DNA from: Rana temporaria
Taxonomy: Eukaryota; Chordata; Amphibia; Anura; Ranidae
Direction: 5' to 3'
Assembly (NCBI RefSeq): GCF_905171775.1
Contig: NC_053494.1
Coordinates: 192,395,544-192,459,543 of the forward strand
DNA length: 64,000 nt
Shown: piece after piece, positions 10,975-22,247 of the stretch
Layout of the letters: each line of letters begins with the position of its first letter
Numbering within the stretch: the stretch's first letter is position 1
Notes under the pieces: generated by a model
Told to the model about the DNA's origin: nothing
The model's database searches: none
What the model saw: the letters and a program-made list of their open reading frames with translations, nothing else
Position numbers and translations under genes: made by a program

Positions 10975-12560
10975 TTTAAAACTTTTGACAATAAAAGAAT
11001 TCCAACTGTTGTGCAGATTTCCAGGTCTTAAAGTGCAGCTGTGCTTTGTCCATGCAGGGCAAAGCAATAGATTTCGGTTTAGCACTTTCTTCCACGGTAG
11101 AGTTGGGCGAAAAGTTCGAGTCAAGCAAAAGTTTGGCCCTGTTCGCCTGTTCAAATACCTGAATTTGTGGGGCTCTTTGCGGGATGTTCGCCTGCCAAGC
11201 ACCCCACAATGCACTCCACGCTGCATAGTGCATAGCTGGCTGCTAAGGAGCAAGCCAGGTAGCCGGTTGCTGCATCCTTTTATAACGGCTTTCCCGCTGA
11301 CAGCTGAATGAAAAAAAAAAACATTGCCGGCATTAGAAACAAGTAAATAACACGGGGGGCAGGCCCTTCAGGTCTGTTATGGATTTTTTTTTTCAAATAA
11401 TTTTTTTTATTGTATTTCAAGAAAAACAAAACAGCAGTACATATGTACTGGTATGGATTTTAAGGGAAACCCCCAAATTTAAGAAACGGCATGGTCCCCC
11501 CCAAAATCCATACCAGACCCTTATCCGAGCATGCAGCCTGTTCGCCTGTTTAAATACCTGAATTTGTGGGGCGCTCTGTGGGATGTTTGCCTGCCAAGCA
11601 CCCCACAATGCACTCCACTCTGCATAGTGCATAGCTGGCTGCTAAGGAACAAGCCAGGAAGCCGGTTGCTGTATCCTTTTATAACGGCTTTCCCGCTGAC
11701 AGCTGAATGAAAAAAAAAACATTGCTGGCATTAGAAACAAGTAAAAAACTGCACGGGGGCCAGGCCCTTCGGGTCTGTTATGGATTTTTTTTTCAAATAA
11801 CTTTTTTTATTGTATTTCAAGAAAAACAAAACAGCAGTACACATGTAAGGGAAACCCCAAAATGTAAGAAACGGCGTGGGCCCCCCCAAAATCCATACCA
11901 GACCCTTATCCGAGCATGCAGCCTGGCAGGACAGGAAAGGGAGGGTGATGAGCGAGCCCCCCCCCCCCAGAACCATATCAGGTCACATGCTCTCAACATA
12001 TGGGGATGCTTTGGGGCTTTATAGAGAATTTATTAAATATTTTTAAACGGTGTGGAGGTCCCCCAATCCATACCAGGCCCTTCGATGTGCTATGGATTTT
12101 AAGGGAAGCCCAACAGCAAAGGAAGAGATATAATGCGTGGGGTCCCTCCTAGGAATCCATAACCCCCCAAACCATACCAGGCCACATGTCCTCAACATGG
12201 AGGGGTGTTTGGGGCAAAGGAGCTCTGCTTATTGTACCCCTACTCATTTATCAAAAAAGTGTAAAAAATAAATCAAGAGAGGAGGTAGTTTTTTAATTTT
12301 TCCTTAATTTAAAAAAAAAACAATGTCCCCCAATGTAGATCCATCATAAATCACGATGTCCGCCACACCGACGGACATGGGAAAAAAATATGCTCTGCCC
12401 GCGACAGACTAGCTACCGAATTCTTGCTCCACCGTTTTACAGTTCTTAAATGGGTAAGGGGCGAGGCCACCTGGTGATGTCACCTGGTGGCACCTCCCCC
12501 TTATGACATCACCGACTGGGGGACATTATTTTTGTATTCCCTTCCAGGAAAGGGGGAGCA
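10975..12560. repeat. Interspersed repeat block with internal tandem duplication
   Basis: The phrases ATCCATACCAGACCCTTATCCGAGC, GGCCCTTCGGGTCTG and CCACATGCTCTCAACATATGG are typical of a frog repeat I cannot name. It includes the duplicated unit at 11138-11923, then a second domain of similar wording (CCATACCAGGCCCTTCG, CCATACCAGGCCACATG) to about 12230 and a GGTGATGTCACCTGGTGGC hairpin near 12472. Frames up to about 108 codons occur on both strands and look spurious. It may be part of an LTR or LINE leader. Confidence 0.55.
11138..11923. repeat. Two tandem copies of a unit of about 390 bases
   Basis: Unit 1 is 11138-11535 and unit 2 is 11536-11923. Both begin CCTGTTCGCCTGTT and end CCGAGCATGCAGCCT. 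Differences are mostly single bases and one small deletion in unit 2 near 11846. A head-to-tail duplication of repeat DNA is the simplest reading. Confidence 0.85.
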
Positions 12561-12742
12561 TCTCATTTACCATTCTTTTTCATTCCACACTGGTGTTTGG
12601 TAATTGGGTGTTCATATATCCTTTGCTGTTACATGCGGACAGCAAGGTAGTCCTTAGCCCTGTATTAGCTTGAGCTCTGACTAGCTTCCACGGGCGACAT
12701 CTGCTTTAAATGCTGTCCATGTTACCATTAAGAAGACTCTTA

Positions 12743-13139
12743 GGCCGTGTCAGTCCACGGTCAGTCCAAACCGATGAAAACGGCCTGAAGTCCAGTTTCA
12801 TCGGTCCAAACCGACCGTGTGTACGGCCCATCGGTCTGTTGTCCTTCAGACAAAAATTATAGAACTTGCTTTAAAATCGAACCGATGGACGGCTTACTAC
12901 ACAAAAGCATCGGTTCAAAACCCGCCGCATGCTCAGAATCAAGTCGACGCATGCTTGGAAGCATTGAAATTTGTTTTTTCAGCACGTCGTGTGTTTTACG
13001 TCAACGCGTTCTGACCCGATCGGGTTTTGAACTGATGGTGTGTACGCACATCAGCCCATCCGTCTGCTTCAGCGGTGAACCGATGAAAACGGTCCGTCAG
13101 ACCATTCTCATCGGATGGATCGACTGTGTGTACGCGGCC
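12743..13139 (+). mobile_element. GTACACACG-family MITE, CCGATGAAAACGG subtype
   Basis: It starts GGCCGTGTCAGTCC (left end slightly altered) and ends GACTGTGTGTACGCGGCC. TTA precedes it (12740-12742) and TCA follows. The interior carries TCGGTCCAAACCGA palindromes and GCATGCTCAGAATCAAGTCGACGCATGCTTGG, shared with 37410, 43483 and 61214. Non-coding. Confidence 0.85.
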
Positions 13140-13142
13140 TCA

Positions 13143-14363
13143 AAGTCCAATAAGCAACACTGATCCTCTATAATAAAGGAGGTTAACAGCCTTTGGGCGC
13201 TGTACAACAGGAGGCACAGATGAAACAACTCTTGACATGGTTATTATTTGAGGGTGCCTGAGTCCAAGCAAACAGACACTGGGCAATTAGTCATTTCGGG
13301 TCCAGGTCATCTTGACTAGTTTATAGTCTACTGTATCTATTGATTTTTGTGACATTTAAGCTAAATGTCAGCTGCACCTTATACATTCTCAAGGCATGAA
13401 TAGCTTAAAGGGATATTAAAAAATAATCTTCTTTCTATTCAAATGCACTGGCGCTGGTTTCAACAATCATATTAAGAGTGGTTCCTTTCTCTTGGAGGGA
13501 CCAATGGAGCCATCTTTGTGTGCATGCTCCCGAATGGCACTTATATACGCTGCATGTGTCCATAGGGAGACAGTCAGGTGGCAGGCCATTCCCCTACTAT
13601 CCATCCTTCCTGTGTTTCTACTGTTTCTTCACAACAGTGCATGTCAGGTACTCGGGGCACATATTTGTAACAGGGGGTTAGTGTCCCTTTTAGGGTGGTT
13701 TTCCCTCATATTTCCAGCAGCCTGGTCTGGACTTTCTTTCCCTGGATAGGGTATGGGGGAGAGGAGCTTTAGATGAGAAGAGTGATGCATGGGAATAGAC
13801 AGCCATGAAGGTCTCCAGTCTGTGGTGGTGAGATTGGGTCCAAGCTTGGGCCTGTGAAATATCCCTCCAGGTGATAGTTTGGAAGATTAGCCACCCAGAG
13901 ACACTTAGTACTGGCAGCCAACAATTCTAATTGTAAGATGATGTGATCTATTTGAAGAACTGTTGTGCCACTAGTTGGATTATGTAAAGGAACATCAGTT
14001 AAGTAAGTTAAGAATAGCAAGTGCAGACTAGACATTCCATTATTGGGTGAGTTGGGATGTGTTGTTCCTAATTGGGTGGAAACTTGATGTATATATGTCT
14101 TATGGGTGACTGAAGGAGCCAATATTGGAGTGCGGCTTTCATCGCTTTTTCCTCTTGAATGGTGAGCAGAGATGGGCTACAAGGAGTTAACACCCTGACT
14201 GCTCGGGGATTACAGGAAGAGTGAGTCTGGAGTGGAGCTATGATTTCTAATCTGTGTAAGGTTAATGCACCCTTAGGGGCCTGCAGTGTGACAAGTATGT
14301 GAGCAAGGTGCGAGGGACTGGGACAGTGCAAAGATCACACAGAGGCCAAATAACACAAACTAT
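13143..14363. other. Unique DNA without a supported gene
   Basis: About 1.2 kb between a MITE and a GATTCACA element. No terminal repeats are evident. Minus-strand frames of 117 and 87 codons (13769-14331) overlap each other, lack recognisable domains and have no splice or Kozak support, so I leave them as chance. Confidence 0.5.
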
Positions 14364-15342
14364 GGCCCGGATTCACAGACATCGTCGCATATTTATGCCG
14401 CCGTAGCGTATCTTCTTTACGCTACGCCGACGCAGTGCAGAGAGGCAAGCACAGAATTCTCAAAGCACTTTCTACCAAATCTGCACTGTGTTTCTTAGGC
14501 CCCGTACTCACGACCAAACATGTCTGCTGAAACTGGTCCGAGGACCAGTTTCAGCAGACATGTTTGGCCGTGTGTAGGCCCGAGCGGACCATTTTCGGGC
14601 GGATCGGACAGGTTTCCAGCGGACAACTGTTTCCTGGACTTGCTTTAAAACAGTCCGCTGGAAACCTGTCCCCCCGACATGTACGGTCGTCTGTACAGAC
14701 CTACCGTACATGTCCGGCCGCCCGCCATCCCTCGCATGCGTCGAATGACTTTGACGCATGCGTGGAAGCATTTAAAAGGCAGGCCCGCCCACGTCACCGC
14801 GTCATTGTCGCGGCGACACCACGTCATCGACGCGGCGACACCGCGGACACGCCCCGCGTATTGTTTACGCGCGGAGTTCTGTTCGATGGTGTGTACAGCC
14901 ATCGAACAGAAGTCCCCGGGCAGACATGTCCGATGAAAACGGTCCGCGGACCGGTTTCATCGGACATGTCTGCTCGTGAGTACTCGGCCTTAGGCGTAAG
15001 TCGTCATAAGTGGAAGTGGGCGTGAGCCATGCAAATGAGGCATGACCCCATGAAAATGATGGGCTGAGTCTCAGACAGATACGTATAATGAACGGCGCAT
15101 GCGCCGTCCCGCGGACGCATCCCAGTGCGCATGCTCAGTATCACGTCGAAACAACTGCCTAAGATACAACGGATCACTGCCTACGACGTGAACGCAACCT
15201 ACGCCCAGCCATATTCACGTCCAACGTAAACTACGTAAGATACGATGGCTTGTGTTGCCTGGTCCATACCTTTGCATGGGTTGCGCCTCATCTATGAGGA
15301 ATAACTTTACGCCGGACGTACGACTTACCCAAACCGCGTACT
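14364..15342 (+). mobile_element. GATTCACA-family element (second subfamily), cut at its right side
   Basis: It starts GGCCCGGATTCACAG and continues through AGAGAGGCAAGCA, AAGTGGAAGTGGGCGTGAGCC and TTGCATGGGTTGCGCCTC, all shared with 23116-24375 and 26866-27450. At about 15342 it runs into a purine minisatellite, so the right third is missing. A GTACACACG MITE sits inside it at 14498-14989. Confidence 0.75.
14498..14989 (+). mobile_element. GTACACACG-family MITE nested in a GATTCACA element
   Basis: TTA flanks both sides (14495-14497 and 14990-14992). The interior starts with a 26-bp perfect inverted repeat (14514-14539 and 14542-14567, core CATGTCTGCTGAAAC) and ends with another about 20-bp one around 14955. 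CGTCGAATGACTTTGACGCATGCG is a further palindrome. The element is 492 bp and encodes nothing credible. It shares its plan with 35157 and 45238. Confidence 0.9.
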
Positions 15343-15344
15343 GG

Positions 15345-15952
15345 AAGCTGCAGGAGAACAGCAGGAGAACAGGAGGCCCCCAGAAAATGGGAGGCCGCAG
15401 GAGAACAGCAGGAGAATGGGAGGCCCCAGGAGAACAGCAGGAGAACAGGAGGCCCCAGGAGAACAGCAGGCCACAGGAGAACAGCAGGAGAACGGGAGGC
15501 CCCAGATGAACAGCAGGAAAACGGGAAGCCCCAGGAGAACAGCAGAGGAATGGGAGGCCCCAGGAGAACAGCAGGAGAACGGGAGGCCGCAGGAGAACAG
15601 CAGAACAGGAGGCCGCAGGAGAACAGCAAGAGAATGGGAGGCCCCAGGTGAACAGCAAATGAACGGGAGGCTGCAGGAGAACAGCAGGAGAATGGGAGGC
15701 CCCAGGAGAACTGGAGGCTGCAGGAGAACAGAAGGAGAATGGGAGGCCCCAGGAGAATAGCAGAAGAATGGGAGGCCCCAGAAGAACAGCCGGAGAACGG
15801 GAGACTGCTGGAGAACAGCAGAACGGAAGGCCCCAGGAGAACAGCAAGAGAACGGGAGGCTGCAGGAGAACAGCAGGAGAATTGGAGGCCCCAGAATAAC
15901 AGCAGGCGCACGGGAGGGCGCAGGAGAACAGCAGGAAAACGGGAGGCCGCCG
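15345..15952. repeat. 30-bp purine-rich minisatellite
   Basis: About 20 imperfect units built on CAGGAGAACAG and GAGGCCCC. Because the unit is 30 bases and lacks stops in most frames, frames of 85 to 282 codons stay open on both strands. These are artefacts of the period. One strand is almost all purine plus C, so triplex or slipped structures are possible. Confidence 0.95.
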
Positions 15953-17016
15953 AGCAGGGGAAGCCACCGGTGATGGGGCAAGTGCTACCGACCGACCGGG
16001 GGGTTGGGGGCTTGTGGCAATGACATACTGTTTGCCGCCCTCCCCAAAAAAAGAAATCCACTAGCCGCCACTGCTTTACTGCATATACAGACTGATTTAA
16101 CTGTTGTGGGTTTAGTAACACTTTAAATAAATGCATTAATTAAAAAAAGAAGATAAGCATTTTATACTACTTTAGAGTTTGTTTTTGCAAAATGTCCCTT
16201 TTGTGACCCTATCCTCTAAGCACCATCTATGGGCGCCATTCACTTTCTCTGCTTTAGTTCACTACAATATAGCTACCGCATAAATGATGATAATAATTAT
16301 AATAATAGAGATAGTAAAATAGTCAGAATGAGCTACTCATATAATCCAGTGTGATATTTTCTTTGGCGCTCCATTTCAAGCAGTAACATCACGCCTCTTA
16401 TCTGTTCTGAGATTTGGGAAACTTACAGCAGATGACTGCAATCGCGTCTTGCTATTGCGTGTAATTTCATATGAATATGATCTTTAAATTACACTTTACA
16501 AGCACATAAAAGGGTGAAGACTGCCCTGCGAAAAGCCTGGCCCCACTCGGGAACTTTTAAGACTTCTCTGAGAATGACTTTTGTCCAGTGATATTGTGCT
16601 TTGTAAGTTTGTCATGAATCTTTGCCTTTTATCTGAGTGCTGGAGGCACAAGAATGAAACGTTTTATTCTCCGGCTCTGGAGCTGATAATTGCGCTCGAT
16701 AACGCTGCCAGCACATGCAGCCTTGTGGCTTCCCTCTCTCAGGATGTGTGGAATTTGATGGCTGGATTTCAGGCCCCGCTATTTCATGTGGCCAGAGTAG
16801 AGGGTAACGCAGCTTTCTTCATTTACAGTCACGGAAGCCCAGTGTTGTGTTGTGATTCACGGGGGTAACCATAGAAATGAACACTGTATGCCTTCCAGAC
16901 GTGTGGAACATTGATGTGCGCAAAACTTCATATTTCACCCGGAGAACCTTCACCTTGCTGGCAAAACGCTGTTGGTGCGCCAAACTATTTCCAACCCACC
17001 TAGCAACAATTTTACC
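15953..17016. other. Unique DNA; candidate conserved non-coding element at about 16150-16960
   Basis: After a short transition the sequence is unique and free of repeat structure. Notable words are TGCATTAATTAAAAA near 16133, AAATGATGATAATAATTATAATAA near 16281, TTTCATATGAATATGA near 16466 and GATAATTGCGCTCGATAACG near 16684. Frames are short. The mix of AT-rich homeodomain-type cores and GC-balanced text suggests an enhancer. Conservation is untested. Confidence 0.4.
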
Positions 17017-17263
17017 TTAACCACTTGCCTGCTGGGCACTTTTACCACCTTCCTGCCCAGGACAATTTTCGGCTATCGCACTTTGAATGACAATTGCACG
17101 GTCATTGTACCCATATCACATTTGTATCATTTTTTTCACACAAATAGAGCTTTCTTTTTGTGGTATTTAACACCCACTAAGGGGCTTTATTTTTTGCTAA
17201 ACAAACAAAAAAAGTTTTCACCGTTGCTATAAAATTTTGTAAACAGGTTATTTTTCTCCTTCA

Positions 17264-18303
17264 CTGATGTGCGCTGATGGGCACTGATGAGCACTGATGC
17301 GGCTGCATTGATGGACAATGATGTAACGGTATTGATGGGCACTGATGAGGCGGAACTGATGGGCATTGAAGAGCACTGATGCGTCGACATTGATGAGCAC
17401 TGATGAGATAGTATTGACGGGCACTGATAGGCGCCACTGATTGGCGCTAATAGGCGGCACTGGTGGGAACTGTTGCGGTGACATTGATGAGCACTGATGA
17501 GCAGGGCTGTCTTAATGAGAGGGCACACCTGGGCACTGCCCAGGGGCCCCAGCTGCACAGGGGGCCCTGTTCTTTCCCCAAAGCAGCAGGTCCTTGAGCC
17601 CACGCTGCCCCAAATTTGGGGGCCCCTTGATGGCACTGGGAGTCATAGATACACAGGGGAGCCAGTCTGCCTCCTACCTACCTGCACTGTCATCATTGTA
17701 GGGGGCCCCAGAGCATTACTTTGCCCAGGGGCCCATAATGCTATTAAGACGGCCCTGCTGATGAGATGGTATTGATCGGCACTGATAGGTGGCACTGATG
17801 AGACGGTATTGATCGGCACTAATAGGCGGCACTGATTGGCACTAATATGCAGAACTGGTGGGCACTGACAGGTGGCACTGATAGGTGGCACTGATAAGCA
17901 ATGATAGGTGGCACTGATATGTGGCACTGATGGACACTGATATGTGGCATTGATGGGCAGCACTGATGGGCACTAATAGGTGGCACTGATGGGCGGTACT
18001 GATGGGCACTGGTAGGTGACACTGATAGGTAATATTGATGAAGAAACACTGGTAGGCACTGATTGAAAGCAGTGGTGGGCACAGATTGGCAGCACTGGTG
18101 GGCACTGATTGGCAGCAGTGGTGGGCACAGATTGGCAGCAGTGGTGGGCACAGAATGGCAGCAGTGGTAGGCACAGATTGGCCGCAGTGGTGGGCACAGA
18201 TTGGCAGCACTGGTGGGCACTGATTGGCAGCAGTGGTGGGCACAGATTGGCAGAACTGGTGGGCACTGATTGGCAGCACTGGTGGGCACTGATTGGCAGC
18301 ACT
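17264..18303. repeat. GGCACTGATG minisatellite
   Basis: Irregular units of about 10-24 bases based on CACTGATGGGCACTGATAGGTGG, with a later block of TGGCAGCAGTGGTGGGCACAGAT units (18060-18303). It is broken by a hAT-like MITE at 17502-17757. Long minus-strand frames of the ISAHQCH type are by-products. Confidence 0.9.
17502..17757. mobile_element. 256-bp hAT-like MITE inside the minisatellite
   Basis: Ends are CAGGGCTGTCTTAAT and ATTAAGACGGCCCTG. CTGATGAG is present on both sides (17494-17501 and 17758-17765), an 8-bp duplication as made by hAT transposases. The duplicated word is also a unit of the host minisatellite, so part of the match could be fortuitous. The CAGGG tip supports hAT independently. 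Non-coding. Confidence 0.85.
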
Positions 18304-18522
18304 TCTTGCAGAAGTCGATTATCGACTCTTTTCTCCTCTCTTCCACATGCTGACAGCGTGATAAGGAGTGGTGAAGAGAGCCAGTATCCGGCCTCTGTTA
18401 ACATCTTGATCAGCTGTGATTGGACGGAGCTGATCATGTGGTAAAGAGCTGCTGGCTTTTTAGTCCGTGTCGTGCTACACTGCCGGAGGACACTGCGAAC
18501 ACAGAATGCACCGTCTGCGCCC

Positions 18523-18668
18523 AACAATTTATCATTTTCCTTCCACTTCATAATTATGTGCCACTTTGTGTTGGTCTATCGCATAAAATCCCAATAAAAT
18601 AAATTTACGTTTTTGGTTGTAACATGCCAAAATGTCAAGGGGTATGAATACTTTTAAAAGGCACTGTA
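18523..18668. mobile_element. Terminal fragment of a Tc1-like transposon
   Basis: The text TTATCATTTTCCTTCCACTTC, GTGCCACTTTGTGTTGG and AAGGGGTATGAATACTTTT...GGCACTGTA is the same end found at 53700-53849. Only about 145 bases of one terminus remain. A TA run follows directly. Confidence 0.75.
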
Positions 18669-18674
18669 TATACA

Positions 18675-18735
<61 letters not shown>

Positions 18736-18750
18736 ATGTATGTATATATA
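18669..18750. repeat. (TA)n microsatellite
   Basis: TA units from about 18676 to 18730, then a degenerate TATG tail. It joins the TA target of the Tc1 end on the left and a GATTCACA element on the right. Confidence 0.93.
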
Positions 18751-18754
18751 TGTA

Positions 18755-19461
18755 GCGGAAATCCACAGAGATCTGCACCTGCGCAGCGTATCAGAGATAC
18801 GCTACGCCGCCGTATCTTACCTGGCTTTAGTTTGAATCCTGGAAGAATTTGCGCCGTAAGTTACGGCGGCGTAGTCTATCTCTGGCGGCGGAATTCAAAT
18901 TGGCGATTAGGGGGCGTGTTTTATTTAAATGAAGCGCGTCCCCGCGCCGAATGAACTGCGCATGCTCTGTTTCTAAATTTCCCGCCGTGCATTGCGCTAA
19001 ACGACGTCATTTTTTTTAACTTAGACGTGAATTACGTCCATCCCGATTCACAGACGACTTACGCAAAAAAAAAAATTCAAAATAAACGCGGGAACGACGG
19101 CCATACTTAACATGTCAGGTCTAACTATACGCGACGAAATACCAGCTTTAACTTTACGCCGGAAAAAGCCGACTAGAGACGCCCTAAAAAAAAATGCGCC
19201 GGCCGCTCGTACGTTCGTGGATCGTCGGAAATAGCTAATTTGCATACCCGACGCGGAAAACGACGTGAACGCCACCCAGCGGACGCCGAAGTATTGCATC
19301 TTAGATCCCGAAGGCGTACGAGGACGTACACCTGTCGGATCTAACCCAGATGCCGTCGTATCTTGTTTTGAGGATTCAAACTAAGATACGACGTGGGAAA
19401 TTTGAAAGTACGCCGGCGTATCAGTAGATACGCCGGCGTACTAGCTCTGTGGATCTGCCCC
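18755..19461 (-). mobile_element. GATTCACA-family element, reversed
   Basis: Ends are GCGGAAATCCACAGAG and CTCTGTGGATCTGCCCC. Shared interior marks are AACGACGGCCATACTTAACATG, ATTTGCATACCCGACG and TACGCCGGCGTATCAGTAGATACGCCGGCGTA near the right end. Non-coding; the same class as 31373 and 63037. Confidence 0.8.
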
Positions 19462-20396
19462 AATATATATAAAGTTCAAATACCTGAAAAAACACAGGCA
19501 TAATAGATAGAATATTTACAATAACGGCAATTTTTTTTAATGTTTTAATAATTAATATTACTGTAATAATGTTCAGTAAACCTACAACTTCGTTTTAAAT
19601 CACCTTTTTTTTTCTGTTTGCCTTGGAAAATAAAATCTGTCACATTTATTCTGCAGATTGTCTAATATTCTTACCCATTTTTGTTTCTCCAGCAAATATT
19701 AATTCACGACTGTTCAAACATTAGCTGGAGCCTTTCCCCCCTTTTCTTTTGAGATGTATGGAGCACCATTTTGTTTTGATGATTTTATTAAGCATTTGTG
19801 CTGACTGCGACAAATGCTAATACTACCTTTTATATTCCCCGAAACGGTTGACAGAATAATCTGTTTAAAAAATGCAAAACATTAAAATGTACAAAACAAC
19901 TTTTGCTACGACAAATTGTGCGCAGGGAATTATTCTGATTATCATAGGCGGCTCGGATCGCTTGCTGTAGAGGGGAAAGTGGATGAGATGTTGCGATGCG
20001 TTGACATCTATTCGCTCTGCTCTCTTACAGAATAATGTACAAATTATATTAGCTTACCGCATGTGCGAGCGTTTGTATTACCTAAACGTAACTAGGTCAT
20101 TAGGAAAAAGATTTCATCTTCACTTTGTTTTCAGTTATGTTCAGATGACCGAAGATGCACTTACTACATCAGGCTTAAAGAGAGCCTTTGTTATTAACAC
20201 AAAAAAAAAAAAAAATTAAAGGGGTGCTCTACTTTCAGAATGCATGTGAGAAAGAACACTTCAATGGTCAACCATTGGTAGATGTACTAGCCCAAGATAA
20301 TAGGACCCATCGCAGGATCAAAGGGTGGACACCATGAAGTGCCTAGTGCTTAGTTCGAAAGAACGACCTTTGCTTAATTAACATCCATTAACCACT
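19462..20396. other. Unique DNA; candidate conserved non-coding element at about 19490-20170
   Basis: Unique AT-rich text with repeated homeodomain-type cores: AATAATTAATATTACTG near 19546, CAAATATTAATTCACGAC near 19694, GGAATTATTCTGATTATC near 19926. It has no repeat ends and nothing recurs in the window. The tail after 20180 is a poly-A run and old repeat text. Non-coding by inspection. Confidence 0.4.
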
Positions 20397-21059
20397 TATG
20401 CCCCTGACCATTTGGCGATTCGGCTTAATTAACATCGGCTTAATTAACATCCATTTACCACTTATGCCCCTGACACTTTTTGCGATTCGGCACTGCGTCG
20501 CTTTAACTGACAATTGCACGGTCGGGCGATGTGGCTCCCAAACAAAATTGACGTCCTTTATTTCCCACAAATAGAGATTTCTTTTGGTGGTATTTGATCA
20601 CCTCTGCGGTTTTTATTTTTTGCGCTATAAACAAAAATAGAGCGACAATTTTGAAAGAAAATGCAATATTTTTTACTTTTTGCTATAATAAATATCCCCA
20701 AAAATATATAAAAAAAAAGATTTTTTTCCTCAGTTTAGGTCGATACGTATTCTTCTACTTATTTTTGGTAAAAAAAATCTCAATAAGCGTTTATTGATTG
20801 GTTTGCGCAAAAGTTATAGCGTTTACAAAATAGGGGATAGTTTTATGGCATTTTTATTAATATTTTTTTTTACTAGTAATGATCAGCGTTCTTTTTCATG
20901 ACTGCGACAAATGCAATATTTTTTACTAATAAATATCCCCACAAAATATATAAAAAAATATAATTTTTCCCTCAGTTTAGGCCGATATGTATTCTTCTAC
21001 ACATTTTTGGTAAAAAAATCGCAATAAGCGTTTATTGATTGGTTTGCGCAAAAGTTGTT

Positions 21060-22247
21060 GGCCCAGATTCAGGTAGGAGATACGACGGCGTATCTCCAGA
21101 TACGCCGTCGTATCTCTGAGTGTGAGGCGTCGTATCTTGGCGCTTGATTCAAAGAAACATATACGCCAGAATTTGTCTAAGGCCCCATACACACGAGAGG
21201 ATTTATCCGCGAATACGGTCCAGCGGACCGTTTCCGCGGATAAATCCTCTCGAGGATTTCAGCGGATTTCTCTGCGATGGAGTGTACTCACCATCGCATT
21301 GAAATCCACGCCGAAATCCTCTGGCGATGACGTGTCGCACCGTCGCCGCGATTATGACGCGGCGACTTGCGTGACGCTGTCATATAAGGAATTCCACGCA
21401 TGCATCGAATCATTACGACGCATGCGGGGGATCCCTTTGGACGGATGGATCCGGTGAGTCTATACAGACCAGCGGATCCATCCGTTGGGATAGACTCCAG
21501 CAGATAGATTTGTTTAGCATGTCAGCAAATATTCGATCTGCTGGAATCCATCCCAGGGGAGATATATCCGCGGAAACAGATCCGCTGGCGTGTACACACC
21601 ATAGGATCTATCCGCTGAAACCCATTCGCTGGGATTTTTCAGCGGATGGATTCTATCGTGTGTATGGGGCCTAAGATACGACCAGCGTAAGTCTCCTACG
21701 CCGTCGTATCTTAACTGCATATTTACGCTGGCCGCTAGGGACGTGTACGCTGATTCACGCCTAGAATATGTAAATCAGCTAGATACGCCTATTCACGAAC
21801 GTACGCCCGGCCGTCGCAGTACAGATACGCCGTTTACGTTAGGCTTTTTCCGGCGTAAAGTTACCCCTGCTATATGAGGCGCAGCCAATGTAAAGTATGG
21901 ACGTCGGGCCAGCGTCGAATTTTCTGTCGATTACATCGTTTGCGTAAGTCGCTCGCGAATAGGACTGGGCGTCATTTACGTTCACGTCAAAAGCATTTGC
22001 TTTTTGCGGGTTAATTTGGAGCATGCGCACTGGGATACTTTCACGGACGGTCACAATAAATTAACATAAAACACGCCCACATGTTCCACATTTGAATTAG
22101 GCGGGCTTACGCCGGCCTATTTACGCTACGCCGCCGCAACTTTGCTTTGTGAATACTGCACTTGCCTGTCAAAGTTGCGGAGGCGTAGCGTAAATAGGAT
22201 ACGTTACGCCCGCTCACGAATACGCGCTCCCTACGTGAATCTGGGCC
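21060..22247. mobile_element. GATTCACA-family element, middle layer of a nest
   Basis: Ends are GGCCCAGATTCAGG and GTGAATCTGGGCC. Interior shows GATACGACGGCGTATCTCC with its complement, TACGCCGCCGCAACTTTG with CAAAGTTGCGGAGGCGTA, and AATTAGGCGGGCTTACGCCGG. It lies in a TTAACCACTT element and itself hosts the MITE at 21181-21671. Non-coding. Confidence 0.8.
21181..21671. mobile_element. GTACACACG-family MITE, innermost layer
   Basis: Ends are GGCCCCATACACACGAGAGG and TCGTGTGTATGGGGCC. TAA flanks both sides exactly (21178-21180 and 21672-21674). Removing it joins GAATTTGTC to TAAGATACG, as expected for the host. The interior is serial palindromes around GCGGATAAATCC and GGATCCATCCG. Non-coding, 491 bp. 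Confidence 0.92.

Larger units (their letters stand above)
17017..18455 (+). mobile_element. TTAACCACTT-family element with internal minisatellite
   Basis: It starts TTAACCACTTGCC, followed by the family blocks GCACTTTGAATGACAATTG, CACAAATAGAGCTTTC and GGTATTTAACACC. A GGCACTGATG minisatellite follows, then the GC-rich tail with GATCAGCTGTGATTGGAC and GTGGTAAAGAGC. The right terminus is lost and a Tc1 end begins at about 18523. No protein is encoded. The same plan is seen at 29006-30234 (complete) and 59079-59790. Confidence 0.75.

Noticed and set aside
13769..14331. Minus frames of 117 and 87 codons
   Set aside because: They overlap in different phases, show no motif and have no splice or start support.
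14564..15025. 153-codon plus frame and similar frames at 35332-35784
   Set aside because: Both translate the interior of the same palindromic MITE subtype, with frames open on both strands because of CG-rich hairpins.
15215..16136. Minus-strand frames of 218, 250 and 282 codons rich in LPFSCCSPGA-type repeats
   Set aside because: They cover a 30-bp minisatellite. A period divisible by 3 without stops keeps several frames open at once on both strands; three overlapping frames cannot all be genes and none has a domain or splice context.
17643..18551. Minus-strand frames of 106-192 codons with ISAHQC/PPISAHQ repeats
   Set aside because: By-products of the GGCACTGATG minisatellite; the same peptide type appears in the arrays at 29.3 and 59.4 kb.
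18632..18835. YIYIYI-type open frames (also 42505-42774 and 60387-60668)
   Set aside because: Translations of TA dinucleotide runs.
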